Of a stretch of 49,665 nt of DNA, positions 25,316 through 34,650 are shown piece after piece. The stretch lies in NCBI GenBank assembly GCA_022616555.1, contig JAKEEG010000043.1, forward strand, positions 1 to 49,665, read 5' to 3'. The stretch's first letter is position 1. Each line of letters starts with the position of its first letter. This stretch comes from Ignavibacteriota bacterium (GTDB taxonomy: Bacteria; Bacteroidota; Ignavibacteria; UBA10030). The notes under the pieces were generated by a model. The model was not told the DNA's origin. It saw nothing but the letters and a program-made list of their open reading frames with translations, and ran no database searches. The position numbers and the translations under genes were made by a program.

Positions 25316-25876
25316 ATGAAATACACATTCGTCTCGTTGTGCCTGGCCGTGCTGATGACTGGGCTGTTGGCATGTGATTCGGCGAAGCAACAACAAGAAG
25401 AGCAACAGATGATGGCGGTTCAGCAGGAATCAGCCGTCAAAAACCTTATCACCAATCTCCACTCGGACTTAAAGCGCGTATACGGCGGCGCCGCTGATGA
25501 CGTCGATACCATGATTGCGACGTATTACGTACCGGATATGTACTACGTCACTCCGTGGGGAACATCGGAGACGCTCGACTCGACTGTTTTGCGATTAAAA
25601 GCAGCGATTCCGAGAGTTCAGAATTATGAGAATTCGGTACAGAATCTTACCGTGAGCGTGTACGGCGATGGCGCGTACGCATTCTATGTCCTTCGGCAAA
25701 ATTACTCCATTGACGGGTTTGAGTTGGAAGAGTACCTGCCTACGACGGCAATCCTGGAGCACATCGACGGCTCGTGGAAGATTGTCCATTTGCAGCGCAC
25801 AACCGATTACGAGACAATGCAGCAATACGTTGCTTTGCAGCAGCGCACGGCAAAACAAACAAGCCAAAGAAAGTGA
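25316..25876 (+). CDS. Lipoprotein with an NTF2/SnoaL-like domain
   Basis: A 186-residue predicted lipoprotein: signal peptide ending in LMTGLLAC with C20 lipidated, then a Gln/Glu-rich linker. The mature part (TNLHSDLKRVYGG..., YYVPDMYYVTPWGT, YAFYVLRQNY, AILEHIDGSWKIVHLQRT) has the pattern of DUF4440/SnoaL-like NTF2 folds, which often bind small ligands. A strong CGGAGG lies 5 bp before the ATG, and the gene begins 1 bp after moaA, so it belongs to the Moco operon. Its role there is unknown. Confidence 0.7.
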   Translation: MKYTFVSLCLAVLMTGLLACDSAKQQQEEQQMMAVQQESAVKNLITNLHSDLKRVYGGAADDVDTMIATYYVPDMYYVTPWGTSETLDSTVLRLKAAIPRVQNYENSVQNLTVSVYGDGAYAFYVLRQNYSIDGFELEEYLPTTAILEHIDGSWKIVHLQRTTDYETMQQYVALQQRTAKQTSQRK

Positions 25877-26023
25877 ATTTACACAGTTTGCCAAAACTGG
25901 GGAAAAAGCGGAGACCTCTCCTAATGTGGAGAGTGAATGCCTTGTGCTGACATTGATACCGGTCACGTAATGGATTGTGTAGAGCCTTACTACTATTGTT
26001 TCATAAAAGAAAGCAATATATTC

Positions 26024-26049
26024 CCACCGACAAGATTTCGCGTCGGTGG
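26024..26049. repeat. Inverted repeat before the sulfite-oxidase-like gene
   Basis: Perfect 8 bp arms CCACCGAC/GTCGGTGG with a 10-nt loop, 25 bp before the next start. There is no T-tract, so it is not a clear terminator. Confidence 0.5.
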
Positions 26050-26074
26050 TGAGTTGTAGTTTAACACACTCTAT

Positions 26075-26677
26075 ATGTCCCTCTTCAGCAAGAAGCAAGA
26101 CATCGCCGGCGTGAATTCCTTCGGGAAGAAGAAGCTGCCGCAAGGGCAATACAGCACGGAAAAATTTCCCGTTCTTTCGTACGGTGAGACGCAGCTCATT
26201 TCACTTAAGGATTGGCGCTTCCGTGTGTGGGGACTGGTCGAAGAACAGCAGTGGACGTGGGAAGAGTTTTTGAAGTTACCGCAATCCACGATTCGCGCGG
26301 ACTTCCACTGTGTAACCCACTGGAGCAGGTTCGACGACGAGTGGGGCGGAGTGCTGTTTCGAGATTTTGTGAAGCACATCAAGCTGAAACCCGAAGCCAA
26401 ACACGTCCTCCAGCACGCTTATGGCGGCTACACGACGAACCTGCCGCTGCGGTGGATGATCGATGAAGACGTGATGCTCGCGCACACTTGGAACGGCGCG
26501 CCGCTGGAACCCGACCACGGCGGACCCTTGCGAGTGTTCACTCCACGCCGCTACGCGTGGAAAGGCGCCAAGTGGGTGAACGGGCTGGAGTTCCTTGCGA
26601 AAGACAAACCGGGCTTTTGGGAAGTGAATGGATATTCTAATACAGCAGACCCATGGAAGGAGGAACGCTTTTGGTGA
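26075..26677 (+). CDS. Sulfite oxidase-like molybdopterin oxidoreductase, soluble single-domain type
   Basis: A 200-residue protein consisting only of the sulfite-oxidase-fold Moco domain. It has FPVLSYGETQ, DWRFRVWGLVEEQ, DFHCVTHWSRFDDEW with C79 as the expected Mo ligand, HVLQHAYGGYTTNLPL, HGGPLRVFTPRRYAWKGAKWV and PGFWEVNGYSNTADPW at the end. Family members are annotated as sulfite oxidase-like oxidoreductases, but the substrate is generally unknown. There is no Tat signal, heme domain or membrane anchor, so it is probably cytoplasmic. It lies directly after the Moco synthesis genes and overlaps the next lipoprotein gene by 4 bp. Confidence 0.9.
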   Translation: MSLFSKKQDIAGVNSFGKKKLPQGQYSTEKFPVLSYGETQLISLKDWRFRVWGLVEEQQWTWEEFLKLPQSTIRADFHCVTHWSRFDDEWGGVLFRDFVKHIKLKPEAKHVLQHAYGGYTTNLPLRWMIDEDVMLAHTWNGAPLEPDHGGPLRVFTPRRYAWKGAKWVNGLEFLAKDKPGFWEVNGYSNTADPWKEERFW

Positions 26678-27147
26678 AACCTACTACATCATTTTCCGCA
26701 TATTTTTTTGGAGCGCTCGTGTTGGCATGCGTGCTTGTTGCCGCATGCCAGAGCTCTATGCCGCAGATCCGGCAGGACGCCCCGCTTGCGCCCGGCACTT
26801 GCCGCGCTGTCTTTACCGTCGTGTCAATTGATACGATGATGACTTCCGCTCTTGTGAGCGACCCGTGCTCAAAAGCTCCCTGCACCGCGACACTGCAAGT
26901 TGACTCCGTGATCGGATACGGAGCAGGATACACTTCTCCCCATAGCCGGGGCGAACGGATACAGGTACGCTTTGCATTTACCGTCGCACCGACAAAGGAC
27001 ATTCTTCCTTCCATGGACCAGCATTACCCTGGTGTCAGCATTGGGACGAAACTGACGGCAGACCTTCGCCACGAGCGGGGACCGAAAGGAATGGGCGAGT
27101 CTGCCGAATATATCACGTACACCATCTACGGTTACTCGACCCAGTAA
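26674..27147 (+). CDS. Small lipoprotein of unknown function
   Basis: A 157-residue predicted lipoprotein with signal sequence ending LVAAC (C25 lipidated), followed by a Pro-rich stretch and a beta-rich body containing four further Cys in the mature part. An ATG lies at 26653, but it precedes the AAGGAGG at 26657-26663; GTG at 26674 is correctly spaced and makes a GTGA overlap with the stop of the molybdoenzyme gene. A TTG at 26671 is also possible. I do not recognise the family. Tight coupling suggests it works with the molybdoenzyme. Confidence 0.65.
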   Translation: MKPTTSFSAYFFGALVLACVLVAACQSSMPQIRQDAPLAPGTCRAVFTVVSIDTMMTSALVSDPCSKAPCTATLQVDSVIGYGAGYTSPHSRGERIQVRFAFTVAPTKDILPSMDQHYPGVSIGTKLTADLRHERGPKGMGESAEYITYTIYGYSTQ

Positions 27148-27195
27148 GCCCACAATTATTATCTCGTCATTCCCCAAGAAAGGACGGTTACAACC

Positions 27196-29994
27196 GTGAC
27201 TCACAAAGTACTTCGTTTCTCAGGGTGGATTCTCTCTGTGGCTGCGCTTGTTTTGTTCGTTCAGCTAGCACAGCCTCCGGCACCGGTGAAAATACTTAAA
27301 GAGAAAAAATCGTTCAGGAGCAAAGACAACCCCCATGGAGCACGTCAGTTCGAGTTTATGCGTGTGAGGGATCCGAAGACGAACGCAATTCCTCACAATA
27401 TTCGGGAAAAGGAGCTTGCATTCGCGAAAACGCTTCCGACGCGGGAGTCTCTTGCTCGGGTTTTGCGCAAGCAGTCAGGGAGCAGTTCAGCAGTTGGCGT
27501 TCAGGCGCTCACGTGGACCGGGCGGGGGCCGTTTAACGTAGGCGGCAGGACACGCGCGCTTGCTGTCGATGTTTCAAACGAAAACGTCATCCTCGGCGGC
27601 GGAGTCTCCGGCGGTATGTGGCGCTCCACCGACGGGGGTGCGACATGGACGCGAACATCGAGTTTGGCATCTATAAATCAAAGTGTAACGTCTCTCGTTC
27701 AAGATACTCGTTCTGGAAAGACAAACACTTGGTATTATGGGACCGGAGAATTTCTCGGAGGTAGCGCAAGTGGTGGAGGAGGCAATGCTTTTTATACAGG
27801 CGATGGAATTTTTAAATCAACTGATGGGGGTCAAAGCTGGAGCATTTTGGCAGAAACATCGACAAATATTCCGGAGGGGTTTGAAAACTTTTTCGACTAC
27901 GTTTGGAATATTGCGGTTGACCCCAGCAATGCAGCACAAGATGAGGTTTATGCTGCAACATATGGTGCCATCTTTCGCAGTACAAACGGCGGGCTAAACT
28001 GGTCTCCTGTCCTGGGAGGTGGTAGCCCGTATTCTCCCTATGTCGACGTTGCTGTGACGAGCGGTGGTGTTGTTTATGCCGCTTTGAGCAGCGGTGGCTC
28101 TGCTCAAGGCATTTGGCGCTCAACCAATGGAACCTCTTGGGCAAACATTACTCCGGCTAGTTGGCCTGGCACGTACAACCGCACTGTCTTCGGCATAGCT
28201 CCGTCAAATGAAAACGTTGTCTACTTTGCATCCGAAACACCCGGTGGCGGCACGAACGGGCACAGCTTGTGGAAGTATACCTATGTCTCCGGTGACGGCA
28301 CGGGTGCCGGCGGAACGTGGGTGAACCGCTCAGCAAACATTCCCATGCTCGGCGCTCCTGTTGGAGATTTTGACTCCCAGTTTGGGTACGACCTTATCGT
28401 CAAAGTGAAACCCGATAACGAGAACGCTGTGTTCCTCGGCGGCACAAACCTGTACCGCTCGACGGACGGTTTTGCCACAACAGGCAACACGACATGGATC
28501 GGCGGCTACGCAACAGCAAACGATATTTCACGGTACGATAATCACCATCCCGACCAGCATTCGTTTGCGTTCCTGCCTTCGAATGCGAGTATTGCCTTCT
28601 CGGGCCATGACGGCGGCATCAGCAAAACGACAAACATTCTTGCCTCGCCTGTGACCTGGACTTCACTGAACAGCGGATACTTCACGACACAGTTCTATAC
28701 GACGGCAATCGACCACGGGACAAACGGCAACAACGTCATCATCGGCGGCATGCAGGATAACGGAACGTGGGCGGTGAACTCCACAAACTCTGGAGACGAC
28801 TGGGCAGAGATTGGCAGCGGCGATGGAGCGTATTGTGCCATAGCCGACGGCAGGACATTTTATGTTACTTCCGTGCAAAATGGCAAGGCGTACCGCATGT
28901 CATTTGATGGTAGTTGGCAACTCACAGACTGGGCGCGTATCGACCCCGTCGGTGGCTCAGGTTACTTGTTTATCAACCCATTTGTGATCGACCCTAACAA
29001 TAACGAAATGGTGTATATGGCGGCAGGGGATCGACTCTGGCGAAATTCGGATATCACAGCCATTGCGTCATTTTCCAACAACGCAACATCTACCAATTGG
29101 ACGGAACTCACCAATACGGTTGTTACTGGAAATCTTAGTGCTCTCTCGGTTTCCCGCACTTCAGCAAACACGGTTTACTATGGCACTAACGACGGCGAAG
29201 TGTACCGGCTGGATAACGCGCACACTGGCAATCCCACGCCGACTGATGTCTGGACTGGCAAAGGATTTCCCTCCGGTGCGTACGTCAGTAACATCGCCGT
29301 TGACCCGACGAACCATGACCATGCTATTGTGGTATTTTCTAATTACGAAGTCAGGAGCCTCTTCTCAACAACAAACGGTGGTTCGAGCTGGACGAACGTT
29401 TCCGGCGATTTAGAAGAGAATTCCGACGGTTCTGGCTCTGGTCCCTCGTGTCGCTGGGCTGCCATTGTGCCGTTCGATGGCACGACTTCGTACTTTGTCG
29501 GTACGAGCACCGGTTTGTATTCTACCATCACGTTGAACGGCACATCGACGGTGTGGGCGCAGGAAGGTTCCGGCACCATCGGCAATGTCGTTGTGGACAT
29601 GATCGACGCCCGTCTGTCAGACGGGCTTGTCGTCGCCGCGACCCACGCGAACGGCGTGTACAGCGCGAACATTCCTCCCGCAGTCTCAGTGGAGCCGGTG
29701 GACGACGGAATTCCTGCCTCGTTCGCGTTGTTACAGAATTATCCGAACCCGTTCAACCCGGAAACGAGAATCCCGTTCAGCCTCAGCCAGCCGGGCCACG
29801 TGAAGCTTAGTATCGTTGACCTTGCCGGCAGAGAGGTTAAACGCCTTGTCGATGAATCAAAGGGAGCGGGGAATTACGAAGTCCGCTGGGACGCGACGAA
29901 CAGCAACGGTTATAAGGTGGCGTCCGGCGTATATTTCTACCGGCTCGAGACATCGGTATACAGAGCGTTTAAGAAAATGGTGTTGTTGAAGTAA
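27196..29994 (+). CDS. Secreted BNR/sortilin-like beta-propeller protein with T9SS sorting domain
   Basis: A 932-residue exported protein with an N-terminal hydrophobic signal (FSGWILSVAALVLFVQLA). Repeated WRSTDGGATWTR, FKSTDGGQSW, FRSTNGGLNW and STTNGGSSW units are BNR/Asp-box repeats that form beta-propeller blades, as in sortilin/VPS10-like and sialidase-like proteins. The C-terminus has LLQNYPNPFNPETRIPFSL, then LSIVDLAGREVKRLVD, and ends YFYRLETSVYRAFKKMVLLK, a type A T9SS signal, so the protein should be cell-surface bound or released. The GTG start at 27196 follows a weak GAAAGGACGG. No enzymatic activity can be assigned. Confidence 0.85.
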   Translation: MTHKVLRFSGWILSVAALVLFVQLAQPPAPVKILKEKKSFRSKDNPHGARQFEFMRVRDPKTNAIPHNIREKELAFAKTLPTRESLARVLRKQSGSSSAVGVQALTWTGRGPFNVGGRTRALAVDVSNENVILGGGVSGGMWRSTDGGATWTRTSSLASINQSVTSLVQDTRSGKTNTWYYGTGEFLGGSASGGGGNAFYTGDGIFKSTDGGQSWSILAETSTNIPEGFENFFDYVWNIAVDPSNAAQDEVYAATYGAIFRSTNGGLNWSPVLGGGSPYSPYVDVAVTSGGVVYAALSSGGSAQGIWRSTNGTSWANITPASWPGTYNRTVFGIAPSNENVVYFASETPGGGTNGHSLWKYTYVSGDGTGAGGTWVNRSANIPMLGAPVGDFDSQFGYDLIVKVKPDNENAVFLGGTNLYRSTDGFATTGNTTWIGGYATANDISRYDNHHPDQHSFAFLPSNASIAFSGHDGGISKTTNILASPVTWTSLNSGYFTTQFYTTAIDHGTNGNNVIIGGMQDNGTWAVNSTNSGDDWAEIGSGDGAYCAIADGRTFYVTSVQNGKAYRMSFDGSWQLTDWARIDPVGGSGYLFINPFVIDPNNNEMVYMAAGDRLWRNSDITAIASFSNNATSTNWTELTNTVVTGNLSALSVSRTSANTVYYGTNDGEVYRLDNAHTGNPTPTDVWTGKGFPSGAYVSNIAVDPTNHDHAIVVFSNYEVRSLFSTTNGGSSWTNVSGDLEENSDGSGSGPSCRWAAIVPFDGTTSYFVGTSTGLYSTITLNGTSTVWAQEGSGTIGNVVVDMIDARLSDGLVVAATHANGVYSANIPPAVSVEPVDDGIPASFALLQNYPNPFNPETRIPFSLSQPGHVKLSIVDLAGREVKRLVDESKGAGNYEVRWDATNSNGYKVASGVYFYRLETSVYRAFKKMVLLK

Positions 29995-30026
29995 GTAGGG
30001 AAGTAGTCTCAAAAATACCTAAACCC

Positions 30027-30112
30027 TGTCATTGCGAGCGTTTTACAGCGAAGCAAACTCACGTTTTTTTCGGTGGTTAGATTGCTTCGGCACAAAGCGC
30101 CTCGCAATGACA
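30027..30112. repeat. TGTCATTGCGAG-type dispersed inverted repeat, copy 1
   Basis: Ends TGTCATTGCGAG and CTCGCAATGACA are exact inverted repeats, with an inner pair GCGAAGCAA/TTGCTTCGG. A second copy lies at 34651-34734. It sits in the gap between two T9SS-cargo genes. Confidence 0.88.
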
Positions 30113-30209
30113 ATTATTTTGGGTCTTTGAGATGATCTCTAGTCCAATTGATCTGACTTTATTGGTTAGGTATCATGATATATGGTGACGCGCTATAGTT
30201 GAGGCATGT

Positions 30210-32822
30210 GTGAAAAAATTTGTACTGATAATCCTCTTTGTCATTTCATACTCCGCGCGTTCGCAAGACCGCGCCGGAGTGCCGTTGGCGGTCGAAGCAG
30301 ACGGCTTTGACCATGCACAGCATCAACACGACGCTCAGGGCATCCCCGGCTGCAGAGTATTAACGGAGGCAAATAGGAAGATTCAGGAATACGTACAAGC
30401 ACACCCCGAAATTTTACAGCGGCAGCGGTTGATGAAGCGCACAGCGTGGAATTTCACTGTTGGCAGTAAAGGTCCAATACAAAGCTCAGGTTGGTGGGCG
30501 TCGGATATCAGTGTCAGTCCAACCGAAGAATACCTTGTTCCCTCCACCTGCCGCGCGGTTGGGCCTAACTGTTATATCTTTGTTGAAGACGCACTGTGGA
30601 ACAACGGTGTTACTCAGGCCGGCGTCGATTCCATCCTTGCCGCGTGGGAGAGTAGGACACCTGCCGACCAAGCAAGGGGCATTTACGACATTGATGTTGA
30701 GACATTCGGCGACCCGCCGAACGATATCGACAACGATAATAGGATTATCATTCTCATTCTCGATATCGTCGATGGTTTCTCAGGTAGCGGCGGCTATGTT
30801 GCCGGATATTTTTACAGTATAAATCAGTATCCGGATCCGATTCAAGGTCATCGCAGTAACGAAGCAGAAATTTATTATCTGGACGGGAAACAGACGAACT
30901 TCACCACCTCGAACGGTAGAACGACAGCTGAAAGTACCACCGCCCATGAGTTCCAGCACATGATCAATTATAACTATAACGGCGGCAATATTGATGACTT
31001 TAGCAACGAATCACTGTCCGAGGTCGCGTCCCTCGTTTGCGGTTATCCGTATTCAGGACAGAATCTCTATGCCAACAACACTGATGAGTATTTGTTTGAC
31101 TGGACAGCATCGACTCCTACACAGGCCCTCATAGATTACTCCCGTGCGGCACGGTGGGCGCTCTACTTATGGAATCAATTCCCGAACGATCTTCTCAAAC
31201 TCTGGGTGCAAGGCAACGGGCAAAGTATTACGCGGTTGAACGGCGCGTTAGCTGCCTACACTCCGCCGACATCTCGCGACTTTACGGACGTGCTTGTGGA
31301 ATGGGCAATCGCCAACGAAGTGCAAGACCAGTCCAATGACCCGCGGTACGGTTACACGTACGCCAGCCCGCTCACAAAACCGGGGGCGACAGTTTGGCCA
31401 ACGCCAGATATTGGGACGGTGAATGCGAGCGTGAACCGCCTTGCCGCGGACTATATCTCGTTTACAGCGGGCACCGGGCTGACGATCACATTTTCTTCCG
31501 GCTCAAGTAGTCTTTCGGTTTGGGCAATCAAGAGCGGCGCAGGCACTCCAGATGTGGAACCGGTAACAGTAGGGGTGGAGTACTTTGTACCGGATTTCGG
31601 CACGACATACTCAGAGGTCACTTTCGTCGTCGTTAATACATCTCCGACCGGGTCAGCTTCGTATTCGTACACAGCGGGCGGTACCGGAGGATCAACCGTT
31701 GTTGAGCTCAGTTATGATACAACCGAACCAATCGGTTATTTACAACTTTCTCCGTCAGATACCGTTGCTGTCCGGTTTGATGCTCAATCGGGTTTCCGTT
31801 TGGATTCCGTTAGAGTTGCCTTGCGGCGACCGGGCACGATGTACGGTGGGGTGTGGACAGCAAGCCAAACGGGTAGTGCTTCTCTGCTCGGCACCCCTCT
31901 TGCCCTGCCCATAAGTGTTTCTACGACCTCGAACCCCGATTTTGATAACGATGGTACTGAATATCCGTATGTGAAACCGTACCAAAATTGGAGGACAATC
32001 GATTTACGCGGATATAATATTATTCTCGACCAGCCCTTTTTCGTCGGCTTCTGGCATTCTGCTACTCCCGCCAATGACGCTACGGTTATGGTGACGAAGT
32101 ACCCAAGCGAAACGGCATATAATAGTTACGCTTACCTTCACGAGCCCAACAGTACGAATGGTCCAGGATGGTATTACCTATCTGCAGCACCGGATACCAT
32201 ATACTTGTTTCTTATCCGCGCGTATGCGAGTATCGGAGGGACGCCCGTCGCCCCGTCGCCGCCGGTGTTGGCAACTCCCGCAAACGGAGCTACCGGTCAG
32301 TCCCTATCGCCTACGCTTATGTGGCAGGCAATCAACGGGGCGTCGTCGTATGACCTACAAGTTGCAGACAACCAAAATTTTTCCGCGCCCATTTTAGATA
32401 CGACTGGGATTCAATCCACATCACATGCGCTCTCAGGCTTAACATCCAATACAACGTACTACTGGCGCGTCCGCGCGGTAAACTCGGCTGGAACGGGGCA
32501 GTTCTCCGGCGCATATAGCTTTTCAACAGAAGGCGACGTTCCGGCGACCTATGTGCTCGCTCAGAATTTTCCGAACCCGTTTAATCCGGGAACAACCATA
32601 AGCTACGGCATCCCGCAGCCCGGGCACGTGAAGCTGCAAGTCTTCGATATGCTTGGCAGGGTCGTGACAACTCTTGTTGACGCACAACAGCCGGCGGGTA
32701 CATACGATGTTGTTTGGGATGGAAGAAATCGCGACAGCGTACCCGTTGCTACGGGCATGTATTTTTACAGGCTGGAGAGCGGCAGCCACAGTGAAGTTAA
32801 GAGACTGGTCGTGTTGCGGTAG
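30210..32822 (+). CDS. Secreted M30-like zinc metallopeptidase with FN3 and T9SS sorting domains
   Basis: An 870-residue exported protein: signal peptide (KKFVLIILFVISYSARS), propeptide-like region, and a peptidase domain with TTAHEFQHMINYNYN (H246, E247, H250 in an HExxH motif), followed by FSNESLSEVAS, which should hold the third zinc ligand. This arrangement resembles hyicolysin-type M30 peptidases. A fibronectin-type-III region lies near residues 685-770 (LMWQAINGASSYDLQVAD, TYYWRVRAVNSAG). It ends with LAQNFPNPFNPGTTISYGI and YFYRLESGSHSEVKRLVVLR, a T9SS type A signal. It starts with GTG. A strong terminator follows. Confidence 0.82.
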   Translation: MKKFVLIILFVISYSARSQDRAGVPLAVEADGFDHAQHQHDAQGIPGCRVLTEANRKIQEYVQAHPEILQRQRLMKRTAWNFTVGSKGPIQSSGWWASDISVSPTEEYLVPSTCRAVGPNCYIFVEDALWNNGVTQAGVDSILAAWESRTPADQARGIYDIDVETFGDPPNDIDNDNRIIILILDIVDGFSGSGGYVAGYFYSINQYPDPIQGHRSNEAEIYYLDGKQTNFTTSNGRTTAESTTAHEFQHMINYNYNGGNIDDFSNESLSEVASLVCGYPYSGQNLYANNTDEYLFDWTASTPTQALIDYSRAARWALYLWNQFPNDLLKLWVQGNGQSITRLNGALAAYTPPTSRDFTDVLVEWAIANEVQDQSNDPRYGYTYASPLTKPGATVWPTPDIGTVNASVNRLAADYISFTAGTGLTITFSSGSSSLSVWAIKSGAGTPDVEPVTVGVEYFVPDFGTTYSEVTFVVVNTSPTGSASYSYTAGGTGGSTVVELSYDTTEPIGYLQLSPSDTVAVRFDAQSGFRLDSVRVALRRPGTMYGGVWTASQTGSASLLGTPLALPISVSTTSNPDFDNDGTEYPYVKPYQNWRTIDLRGYNIILDQPFFVGFWHSATPANDATVMVTKYPSETAYNSYAYLHEPNSTNGPGWYYLSAAPDTIYLFLIRAYASIGGTPVAPSPPVLATPANGATGQSLSPTLMWQAINGASSYDLQVADNQNFSAPILDTTGIQSTSHALSGLTSNTTYYWRVRAVNSAGTGQFSGAYSFSTEGDVPATYVLAQNFPNPFNPGTTISYGIPQPGHVKLQVFDMLGRVVTTLVDAQQPAGTYDVVWDGRNRDSVPVATGMYFYRLESGSHSEVKRLVVLR

Positions 32823-32828
32823 AGAGGA

Positions 32829-32866
32829 GACCAGCGAGGTTTCCAAAAACCTCGCTGGTCTTTTTT
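32829..32866 (+). terminator. Rho-independent terminator after the M30-like gene
   Basis: A perfect 14 bp stem (GACCAGCGAGGTTT/AAACCTCGCTGGTC) with a 4-nt loop, followed by six T. Confidence 0.92.
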
Positions 32867-32912
32867 CCTTCCATAAACGCTTTTAGAGCGAAGATTCGCC
32901 CGGGCCTACTTC

Positions 32913-32984
32913 GGGATACCACCCCGCGCGTGTGGGAAAACCTGCCAGCCGGCAGGCAGGTCCAAGCCCCTTTGGGGAATTTCC
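32913..32984. repeat. Dispersed repeat (GATACCACC...GGGAAAA...TCCAAG) with a nested palindrome
   Basis: The segments 32913-32940 and 32961-32984 together match 44523-44573 with few differences. Between them lies a 20 bp near-palindrome (32941-32960, CCTGCCAGCCGGCAGGCAGG) that is absent from the other copy. Confidence 0.75.
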
Positions 32985-33187
32985 ATCACTATCCTATTAG
33001 CTGCCTCGACAGCCGCAAAAGCCTAGCTGCTGAAATACGCTTGCAAATCTGCGGAATAAAACGTTATCTTTACCATCCCGCCACGAAAAAAACAAGTTTC
33101 TTACCAACCTTCTAACGGTTCGGAACCGACGGTTTGGAACCTTTGGAAGTGTTTCATCCTTATTCTTTTAAAACAAGGAGGCACGTG

Positions 33188-34627
33188 ATGAGTAAGCTTC
33201 GGACATTTTCTTTCACTGCGCTCGTCCTGTTGCTGTTTGTAGTCGGCTCCGTTGCGCAGGACGTAAAGTACGTGGAGTACGACACCGACCTGATCGCCCC
33301 GTCGGTGCACAAGGCGCGTCGTGAAAAAGTCATGGCGGAAATCGGCAACGACGCCTTGGCAGTCTTTTATTCTGCGCCCGTCCGCAACCGTAACAACGAT
33401 GTGGATTTTCAGTATCGTCAGGACGATAATTTTTATTACCTGACCGGCTTTACCGAGCCGAACGCAATCTTGTTGCTCGTGCCGAAAGGCGTCTCTGTGA
33501 AGAGCATGGAAGACACGTCCAAGATGGTTACCGTGAAGGAGGTGCTGTTTGTCCAGCCGAAAAACCCGTTACGCGAAACATGGGAGGGCAGACGGTACGG
33601 TCCAACAGGTGCTGTTAAGTTGCGCGGACTGGAGTATGCCATGAATAACACGGAGTTTAAGTCGATGATCGGCACGTTCTTCGGTTTTATGAGCCAGCCC
33701 CGCGAGCTGTATATCCCCACGTTTCGTGAAGACCTCACGGGTGAGATTGCAGAACTACTCGAGCCGCTGAAGCCCGTCGTGTATCGCATGAGCTCGCGTG
33801 ACGCATTACGCGACCCGACTGCAATCGTCCGAAAGATGCGCATTGTTAAATCGCCGGAGGAGATCGAGCTGTTGAAAAAAGCGACCGAGATCAGCGCGTG
33901 GGCGCATAACGAAGCGATGATGTCCGTTGAGCCCGGCATGAAGGAGTACGAAGTGGACGCGGTGTACCAATATATCTTTAAAAAGAATGGCGCTGAGTAT
34001 CCCGGCTATCCGTGCATTGTCGGCGCGTCTGAAAACAGCGTCATCCTGCATTATAACACCAACCGGCGTCCGTTGAAGGACGGCGACGTGATTCTCGCCG
34101 ATTGTGCCGCGGAGTATCACGGCTACTCCAGCGACGTCACGCGCACCTATCCGGTGAATGGAACATTTACCAAGGAGCAGCGTGAAATTTACCAGATTGT
34201 GCTCGACGCTCAAAATGCCGCCATTGCCACCATCAAGCCTGGCTCGAAATGGAGCGATGCGAGTGCAGCCGCTGACCAGGCGATTACCGATGGGTTGTAC
34301 AAGCTCGGACTCATTAAAGAGAAAACTCGCGCGGAAATGCGACGCTTCTACATGCACGGTCTCGGCCATCCGGTTGGGTTGAATGTACACGATGTTGGCC
34401 AGCCGGTGATGGAAGAGGGTATGTTGTACACGGTCGAGCCGGGGATTTACATTTCCGAGGATTCCGGCGCGCCGGCAAGGTATCGGAACATCGGCGTGCG
34501 GATTGAGGATGTGATTCTCGTAACTCCGACGGGCAATGTGAACCTCTCAGCAGGCTCTCCGCGTGAAATTAACGAGATCGAATCGTTGATGAAAAAGAAG
34601 GGTGTTGGTAGCCAGTCAATGCCGTAA
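33188..34627 (+). CDS. Secreted Xaa-Pro aminopeptidase (M24B)
   Basis: Cleaves the first residue from peptides whose second residue is proline. The 479-residue protein has a signal peptide (LRTFSFTALVLLLFVVGSVAQ), an N-terminal AMP_N domain (QYRQDDNFYYLTGFTEPNA), and a pita-bread catalytic domain with metal ligands in LADCAAEYHGYSSDVTRTYP, MHGLGHPVGLNVHDVG, YTVEPGIYI and GVRIEDVILV. AAGGAGG lies before the ATG at 33188; an upstream in-frame ATG at 33134 has no such site and would hide the signal peptide. It probably acts in the periplasm on peptides produced by exported peptidases. Confidence 0.92.
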   Translation: MSKLRTFSFTALVLLLFVVGSVAQDVKYVEYDTDLIAPSVHKARREKVMAEIGNDALAVFYSAPVRNRNNDVDFQYRQDDNFYYLTGFTEPNAILLLVPKGVSVKSMEDTSKMVTVKEVLFVQPKNPLRETWEGRRYGPTGAVKLRGLEYAMNNTEFKSMIGTFFGFMSQPRELYIPTFREDLTGEIAELLEPLKPVVYRMSSRDALRDPTAIVRKMRIVKSPEEIELLKKATEISAWAHNEAMMSVEPGMKEYEVDAVYQYIFKKNGAEYPGYPCIVGASENSVILHYNTNRRPLKDGDVILADCAAEYHGYSSDVTRTYPVNGTFTKEQREIYQIVLDAQNAAIATIKPGSKWSDASAAADQAITDGLYKLGLIKEKTRAEMRRFYMHGLGHPVGLNVHDVGQPVMEEGMLYTVEPGIYISEDSGAPARYRNIGVRIEDVILVTPTGNVNLSAGSPREINEIESLMKKKGVGSQSMP

Positions 34628-34650
34628 AGTTAGTTGAAAGCTAACTTAAT

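Noticed and set aside
26024-26049. Transcription terminator before the molybdoenzyme gene
   Set aside because: The hairpin has no U-tract on either strand, so it is listed only as an inverted repeat.
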